Source: Fragilariopsis cylindrus CCMP1102
Taxonomy: Eukaryota > Bacillariophyta > Bacillariophyceae > Bacillariales > Bacillariaceae
Direction of reading: 5' to 3'
NCBI GenBank assembly: GCA_900095095.1
Contig: FMBT01000599.1
Span: 1-39,367 of the forward strand
DNA: 39,367 bases
Shown: positions 33,261 to 39,367 of the stretch, piece after piece
Layout of the letters: the number at the start of each line of letters is the position of its first letter
Numbering within the stretch: position 1 is the first letter of the stretch
Position numbers and translations under genes: made by a program
Notes under the pieces: generated by a model
What the model was told of the DNA's origin: nothing
Database searches by the model: none
The model's input: only the letters and a program-made list of their open reading frames with translations

Positions 33261-36200
33261 ATGTCGTTCCTTCTCTTGTATAATTGATAAATCTATCATC
33301 ATATTCCATACATATAATATATATAGGAGGGCGATTCAGATGATACGGGAATTTTGTCAAGCGAAACAGGATTTTTGCGTTTTACAAAACCCAAATTTGT
33401 GCTGCGTTTTGACGGTCTAGTGTACAAAAGAACGCAACAACAAATAATTCTGTGACATTCAACGTAGATACAATTCCCGTATCACCCGAGTCGCACTCCT
33501 ATATATAATATATACATATTATATATTATTATTATTTCTATGTTTCTACTGTCTCATCATCTATTATTGTTATTATTGTTATTATACTCATCATTATCGT
33601 CATCAACAACTACAACAATTATATATAGTTGATATCGTTTGCTCAGAGGAAAATGTGGATGTACTCAGTTTCTTCTGTAGAGCAGTACGTTTTGTTGGTT
33701 ATGATGAAGTATTGGACATCATTAGACTGTCAGAGTCACCAACTACATCACCGTCAGAGTCTACATCACCGTCAGAGTCTCCAAGTACATCACCGTCAAA
33801 TTCAACAACGTCAGAGTCACCAAGTACATTCGGTGTTGGAAATGGATTGAATGAAATTTTTGGTGGTGTTGCATCTAATTCTAGTCTTGATGTTGCTGCA
33901 GCTTCTATTGTTTCAACAACATTAAGTATTTTAGGTCTACCACAGCCAACAAGGCGAAGACTACATCTGGACGAAAATGAAAATGGAATTGATTTATCGT
34001 CTGCATTTGTTACTATCAATTCACGTGCATTAACTGATAAGGAACTACATGATCGTCAATTGGTACGGAATCCGTTACATGATCATCGTGATTTAGAAGT
34101 TACGCAATCAGTTGAAACAATTATTGGAGGTGTTACTAGTCAAATTAATATCACATGTGATGTATTAGAAATATCATGTATCAGTCTTGATATATTTGAT
34201 GGTAGATTTTCATGTATTAAAATTAATTTGGAAGGTACTATTGAACCTGGTAGTCAGGAATATATTAATAGTGCAAATGATCTAATTAATTCTACGATCC
34301 TTGAGGGTAAATATTCAAAAGATGCTGGTATTAATGTTTTCTCCTATCAAAATAGGCCATCAACAACGTCCACACCAACTGATAATCCTACTGATACACC
34401 GACTAAATCACCGACTAAATCACCGACTAAATCACCGACTAAATCACCGACTAATTCACCTACTGATAATCCTTCTGAAACACCTACTGATTCGCCGTCT
34501 CAGTCACCGACTAATTCACCTTCAAGTTCACCTACTGTTAATCCTTCTGATACACCAACTGATTCGCCTTCTAAGTCACCTACTAATTCACCTTCAAGTT
34601 CACCAACTAGTGTACCTTCTGATACACCGACTGATTTGCCGTCTACGTCACCTACTAATTCACCTTCAAGTTCACCAACTAGTGTACCTACTGATACACC
34701 GACTGGTACACCGACTGGATCACCTAGTGAACCCCCTAGCGGATCATATTTCCCTAGTTCAGCTCCAAGTTATACACCTACAAATAGTCATGTTCCAAGT
34801 GTCTCACCTAGTTCTAGTCCAACTGTGTCACCAAGTACATCTCCAACTTCTATTCCAAGTTCCTCTCCTAGTTTTAGTCCAAGCATATCACCAACTTCTG
34901 TTCCAAGCTCTAGTCCAAGTTCTAATCCTATCGGTGTACCAAGTGGTGGACCAACTTTTTCACCTTCTGCATTTCCAAGTGGTTTACCTACTGATTCACC
35001 AAGTAATGTGCCTAGCACTGCTCCTAGTATTTGCAATCAGAGTGTCGTGGACCTGGGTGAGATCAGCTGCAACAACACCAACCCGACCTTAACCGGCAAC
35101 ACAACAACATCTTGCAGCCAATATGGCAATGAGGCACCCGAAGACATCTTTGCCTTCACCGTTGGCGTCACAGAAACCTTAACGTTCAACTCTTGCGGCA
35201 GCACCTACAATACCTATCTCAAGGTTTACGACAAGGATTGGGTCCAGATTAACGGTTACAACTACGGGCCATGTGGCGGAGAATATATTACGCTGGATTC
35301 CGGAACATACTTTCTGGTGGTCGAAGGATTTTTCGAATGCATTGATGGAGACTGTGATTACTCTAGCGGTGAATACGTTGTTGTGATTTCTGCGGAATGT
35401 TCACCTACTAGTTCTCCTTCAAGTTCACCTAGTATTTGCAATCAGAGTGTCGTGGACCTGGGTGAGATCAGCTGCAACAACACCAACCCGACCTTAACCG
35501 GCAACACAACAACATCTTGCAGCCAATATGGCAATGAGGCACCCGAAGACATCTTTGCCTTCACCGTTGGCGTCACAGAAACCTTAACGTTCAACTCTTG
35601 CGGCAGCACCTACAATACCTATCTCAAGGTTTACGACAAGGATTGGGTCCAGATTAACGGTTACAACTACGGGCCATGTGGCGGAGAATATATTACGCTG
35701 GATTCCGGAACATACTTTCTGGTGGTCGAAGGATTTTTCGAATGCATTGATGGAGACTGTGATTACTCTAGCAGTGAATACATTGTTGTGATTTCTGCGG
35801 AATGTTCACCTACTAGTTCTCCTTCAAGTTCACCTAGTATTTGCAATCAGAGTGTCGTGGACCTGGGTGAGATCAGCTGCAACAACACCAACCCGACCTT
35901 AACCGGCAACACAACAACATCTTGCAGCCAATATGGCAATGAGGCACCCGAAGACATCTTTGCCTTCACCGTTGGCGTCACAGAAACCTTAACGTTCAAC
36001 TCTTGCGGCAGCACCTACAATACCTATCTCAAGGTTTACGACAAGGATTGGGTCCAGATTAACGGTTACAACTACGGGCCATGTGGCGGAGAATATATTA
36101 CGCTGGATTCCGGAACATACTTTCTGGTGGTCGAAGGATTTTTCGAATGCATTGATGGAGACTGTGATTACTCTAGCGGTGAATACGTTGTTGTGATTTC

Positions 36201-37974
36201 TGCGGAATGTTCACCTACTAGTTCTCCTTCAAGTTCACCTAGTATTTGCAATCAGAGTGTCGTGGACCTGGGTGAGATCAGCTGCAACAACACCAACCCG
36301 ACCTTAACCGGCAACACAACAACATCTTGCAGCCAATATGGCAATGAGGCACCCGAAGACATCTTTGCCTTCACCGTTGGCGTCACAGAAACCTTAACGT
36401 TCAACTCTTGCGGCAGCACCTACAATACCTATCTCAAGGTTTACGACAAGGATTGGGTCCAGATTAACGGTTACAACTACGGGCCATGTGGCGGAGAATA
36501 TATTACGCTGGATTCCGGAACATACTTTCTGGTGGTCGAAGGATTTTTCGAATGCATTGATGGAGACTGTGATTACTCTAGCGGTGAATACGTTGTTGTG
36601 ATTTCTGCGGAATGTTCACCTACTAGTTCACCCACTGTTTCTCTTAGTGGTTCACTTACTGGTAATCCATCCAGTATTCCTGGATCTGAATCACCTGGTA
36701 CTGGTATTCAATCATCTACACCTACGGCAATTAGTATTATGCCTTCCAGTATTCCTGGATCTGAATCACCTGGTACTGGTATTCCATCATCTACACCTAC
36801 GGCAATTAGTATTATGCCTTCCAGTATTCCTGGATCTGAATCACCTGGTACTGGTATTCCATCATCCACTACTACAACTACACCAGTACCTACGGCAGTA
36901 CCTACGGTAGTACAAACGGCAGTACCTACGACAGTACCTACGACAGTACCTACGGCTGTACCTACGGCTGTACCTACACCAGTACCTACACCAGCACCTA
37001 CACCAGCACCTACACCAGCACCTACACCAGCACCTACACCAGCACCTACACCAGCACCTACACCAGCACCTACACCAGCACCTACGGCTGTACCTACGGC
37101 TGTACCTACGGTAGTACAAACGGCAGTACCTACGACAGTACCTACGGCTGTACCTACAGCAGCACCTACACCAGTACCTACAGCAGCACCTACAGCAACG
37201 TTTGTGGAGGAAACCGCCGAACCAAATTTTTTTGTTTTAAATCCTTTTCGTAATCTGATTGAAGGAGAAGACGAAGTGGAAGAAACATTTCAATCTACTG
37301 ATTTGCCATCTAAGGAATCAGCGTCAAATTCGCCATCTAATCCACTAGCAATGTCTTCTGCTACTGATAATAGTCTTAATGATACGACCTCATCAACAAT
37401 TCAATCTTCTGCTGATTTGCGGTCGTTGCAGTCTAGTAGACCTTAGTGGGAGGTATTGGAGCAGATCGTTTTCCACTCTACATATCTTCAGATAAAATTA
37501 TCCGGTACACAATATTTGCTCCTACCAATGCAGCATTTGCTCTATTAGATGAAGAGACATTAGATAATTTTTTTACAGAGGATGGTAAGGAAGGATTAAA
37601 ATATATTTTAGGTATCATTTAATCAGTCATGACAGTATTAATTTTCAAAAATTAATATGTGGTTTTCCTTACGAAATGGATAATGGTCAAACAAGTGAAA
37701 CAAAATGTGATGGTCGTGGTAAAAAATACCAAGTCGGAGCTGGTAATACGATATCTACAATGAACCAGAAATTGAGAATGGAAATGAAATTGGTGACAAT
37801 GGTGTAGTGCATGTTGTGAATAGATTTCTTATACCACCTGTTTTACTCCCATCATCAGAACCATCATCACGACCATCATCATCATCACGACCATCAGCAT
37901 CATCACAACCATCATCATCATCAGGACCATCATCACGACCATCATTAAGACCATCATTAGGAACAAGTAAATAG
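32657..37974 (+). CDS. secreted mosaic adhesin-like protein: mucin-like, 4 x PPC-like, FAS1
   Basis: Exon 1 runs 32657-33209 and exon 2 starts at 33647. The splice joins c|ag into a Gln codon, in phase. An ATG at 32705 gives a clean signal peptide (AICCVLLIALLFGYVSA) and may be the true start. Then come a Pro/Thr-rich part, an unrecognised region at 33830-34350 (with RRRLHL, a possible dibasic cleavage site), a long Ser-Pro-Thr mucin-like stretch (34350-35025), and four PPC-like beta-sandwich domains of 135 residues with eight cysteines each. Pro/Thr/Ala/Val repeats follow. A stop at 37444-37446 ends the long frame. A fasciclin (FAS1) domain follows in shifted frames (TIFAPTNAAFALL at about 37507, NGVVHVVNRFLIPP at about 37800), then a Ser/Arg tail to the stop at 37972-37974. 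The architecture fits a cell-wall or adhesion protein; function is inferred. Confidence 0.72.
33210..33646 (+). other. intron of the adhesin-like gene
   Basis: The donor is GTAAGT at 33210-33215 and the acceptor is TTTGCTCAG ending at 33646; length 437 bp. It carries a (TA)n run at about 33233-33260 and a MITE-like element. Without splicing the signal-peptide exon would end at a stop after the TA repeat. Confidence 0.8.
33325..33500. mobile_element. MITE-like element inside the intron
   Basis: The 176-bp sequence has imperfect 29-bp terminal inverted repeats, about 24 of 29 positions matching. The left end starts AGGAGGGCGATTC and contains GATACGGGAATT; the right end is the complement of AGGAGTGCGACTC...GATACGGGAATT. 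It has no coding capacity. Both flanks are TA-rich (ATATAT), so the target duplication (TA or a longer TATA) cannot be fixed. The autonomous partner is unknown. Confidence 0.75.
35026..36624 (+). repeat. four 405-bp repeats encoding PPC-like domains
   Basis: Copies begin at 35026, 35431, 35836 and 36241, exactly 405 bp apart. I see copies 1, 3 and 4 as identical over the domain; copy 2 differs at two positions (Gly to Ser in YSSGEY and Val to Ile just after). Each encodes VVDLGEISC, TTTSCSQYG, FTVGVTETLTFNSCG, STYNTYLKVYDKDW, CGGEYITLDSGTYFLVVEGF and EYVVVISAEC. This is the pattern of the bacterial pre-peptidase C-terminal (PPC) fold. A Ser-Pro-Thr linker separates the copies. Confidence 0.93.
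37441..37974 (+). pseudogene. FAS1 domain segment with three frame breaks
   Basis: Three reading frames carry consecutive parts of one fasciclin domain. The first runs 37443-37610 (GGIGADRFPLYISSDKIIRY, then TIFAPTNAAFALLDEETLD and EGLKYIL). The second runs 37613-37749 (YHLISHDSINFQKLICGF, YQVGAGNT). The third runs 37750-37974 (NGVVHVVNRFLIPP and a Ser/Arg/Pro tail). Each transition needs exactly one extra base. Either the gene end is decaying or three single bases were lost in the assembly. FAS1 domains mediate adhesion in many extracellular proteins. Confidence 0.7.
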
Positions 37975-38159
37975 ATAGTTTATATTATATTTGATTATAT
38001 TCCTTTGAAATGTTTGTTTGCTTTTGTTGAATTAGGATTATATTATACTTACAGTATCACCTCTAAATTGAATGAAAAAAGATAAATTATAGTCTCTATC
38101 TTTGCCGTCAACTAATTCTGTAGAAGCACGATCGAACCGGACCAATTTTAATTTTATCC
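37975..38159. other. 3' flank of the adhesin-like gene
   Basis: AT-rich region after the stop; probably the 3' untranslated region and terminator. No specific signal is certain. Confidence 0.35.
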
Positions 38160-38530
38160 TTTAAAATAGTCCGTAGTTGGTGGTGGTGACAAAGAAAAAG
38201 GTCGTACACTGAAGTTCGATATCGAATACAGGAAAGTTCGACCAATGGTATTCTTATTGCCGAACTGTGATGATATGCTATCGATAAGAGGGATCCGCAT
38301 CACAAGCAACTATAGAAAACAAATAATAAGAGCATACCGTCAAGCTCGAGTCCAGTGGTCAAATGAAATCATCGGGACAACATCTTGGAAATGTCTCTCC
38401 CATGCAATATAACGGATTAACAGAGACATTCTAAAAATGAAAGTCAGAGACATTCTAAAAATGAAAGTCAATGCCGAATAGGAAGTCGATACAGATGAAA
38501 CAACAACAGATGATTCTTCCTTCTGATTTA
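38160..38530 (+). pseudogene. decayed coding relic, probably transposon-derived
   Basis: One frame reads as protein for about 120 codons with two internal stops: FDIEYRKVRPMVFLLPN, IRGIRITSNYRKQIIRAYRQ, ARVQWSNEIIGTTSWKCLSH, then INRDILKMKV. A 24-bp block encoding RDILKMKV is duplicated in tandem (about 38421-38470). The composition and the WKCL...INRDIL pattern recall repeat-derived proteins of diatom genomes, but I cannot name the family. There is no start codon or partner domain. Confidence 0.35.
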
Positions 38531-39289
38531 AAAGCGGCATAGCTATCAATGATCATCACGACAATTATAACGATTACGTTCAAAATGATGTCGAGGGTGA
38601 GGAGCTAACGTAATTTACTGTTCGAACGACCAAGAAATATTATGGCTACAATGATTGCTACGAACGACAATGAGGAGGATGAAGAATGGGTGGGCGCGTC
38701 CATTGGTACCGTTCACTGGAAGTACTCCACAATTAATGATGATCACAAAAGAACCATTGAATGATATGCAACAACATTCACTATTCTAGGACGACGTCCA
38801 GTCCATTCGTTATTTATCTGGTGCTGTTTATTAGATACATAGCGTGCCTTGCCTTTTCAATGCCAAAGGTGGTTTGGAAAGAAAAAAAGATGGAACGCGT
38901 ATAATAACTGCATCAAAACAACTATGGCAGAAAATCGCCATCAAATCTGTACGTCTCTGTGGATTTTTTTCTCGATCGATATATAAATATTTCTCATAAC
39001 CTTCGAATGCACTCACCAATCTCACTTTCTCTTTCTCTCTTCTCTTCTCTTTTAGTGGGGACTATTGTTTTATGGTGGCCGGAACAGAATACTTGAAAAT
39101 TTAATCAGTGAGTCCTATCACTCCATCAAGAGCATAGCATTCGATTGGTAATACAATACATTGCTATTCGTTTGTATGTATGATACTGTGGCATATAACA
39201 CGTGTATTATAATATATTGTATCATTTCTGATATGAAAAGAATTAATAGAAAATGGATAGAATTTATTTACGTTTCATTACATTACATT
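38531..39289. other. intergenic region, no gene recognised
   Basis: No long reading frame and no recognisable RNA. A CTCTTTCTCT tract lies at about 39025-39052. Confidence 0.4.
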
Positions 39290-39367
39290 TTACATAACTC
39301 CAAAAAAACGTCGTGCATCTTCTTCGGCTTCAGCATTATCCTCAGCATCCATCGTCGTCTTCATCAT
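39290..39367 (-). CDS. 3' end of a gene leaving the window
   Basis: On the minus strand the last 25 codons before a TAA at 39292-39290 read MDAEDNAEAEEDARRFFGVM in an open frame that continues beyond the window edge. The acidic, Ala/Glu-rich tail looks like the C-terminus of a real protein, and an AT-rich 3' flank follows. Too little is present for a function. Confidence 0.4.
   Translation of the reverse strand: MMKTTMDAEDNAEAEEDARRFFGVM

Noticed and set aside
34301-35092. 263-codon Leu/His-rich open frame on the plus strand
   Set aside because: It is a shadow frame of the Ser-Pro-Thr repeats in the adhesin-like gene.
36862-37119. Arg-Tyr-Cys-Trp repeat frame on the minus strand
   Set aside because: It is the complement of the Pro-Thr-Ala-Val repeats.

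Overview
The window looks like nuclear DNA of a diatom, most likely a pennate one. The reasons are: a Ty1/copia element whose protease, integrase and reverse transcriptase resemble the diatom CoDi type; a protein with a signal peptide followed by a Phe-containing (ASAFAP-like) plastid presequence and then a twin-arginine signal; long secreted Ser/Pro/Thr-rich proteins; short GT-AG introns; and AT-rich, microsatellite-rich spacers. The species assignment is inference. No prokaryotic operons, CRISPR arrays or rRNA genes are seen.

Layout. 1-2900: spacer with a decayed copia gag/protease relic. 2942-6408 (-): a two-exon gene with five SANT/MYB-like repeats. 6409-8235: divergent spacer with a 5 x 50-bp tandem array. 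8236-9066 (+): a six-helix membrane protein. 9859-11393 (+): a protein with a possible ubiquitin-like N-terminus and a C-terminal DUF202 membrane domain. It is convergent with 11522-12212 (-), a predicted thylakoid-lumen protein. 12878-14443 (+): a type II membrane, glycosyltransferase-like protein. 14973-18459: a complete piggyBac-type transposon with TTAA target duplications and 15-bp terminal inverted repeats; its transposase is on the minus strand with one intron. 19652-29237: a 9.6-kb copia element with two 803-bp LTRs that differ at two bases. 29246-30245: a complex of direct and inverted repeats. 32657-37974 (+): a secreted mosaic protein (signal peptide, mucin-like stretches, four almost identical PPC-like domains, one fasciclin/FAS1 domain) with a MITE-like element in its first intron. 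38160-38530: a decayed repeat-derived coding relic. 39290-39367 (-): the last codons of a gene that leaves the window.

The most notable biology is the adhesin-like mosaic gene. Its four 405-bp PPC units are nearly identical at DNA level and use clearly GC-richer codons than the rest of the gene. The second window-wide theme is frame breaks: at least a dozen single-base breaks interrupt otherwise well-conserved reading frames in the copia polyprotein, the SANT gene, the DUF202 gene, the lumen protein and the FAS1 domain, many of them at homopolymer runs. Because the copia LTRs are almost identical, residual assembly indels are a more economical explanation than independent decay, so several 'broken' genes here may be intact.

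The host genes are not an operon or a pathway; no functional link between neighbours is evident. The two mobile elements are typical of an accessory, transposon-rich stretch.
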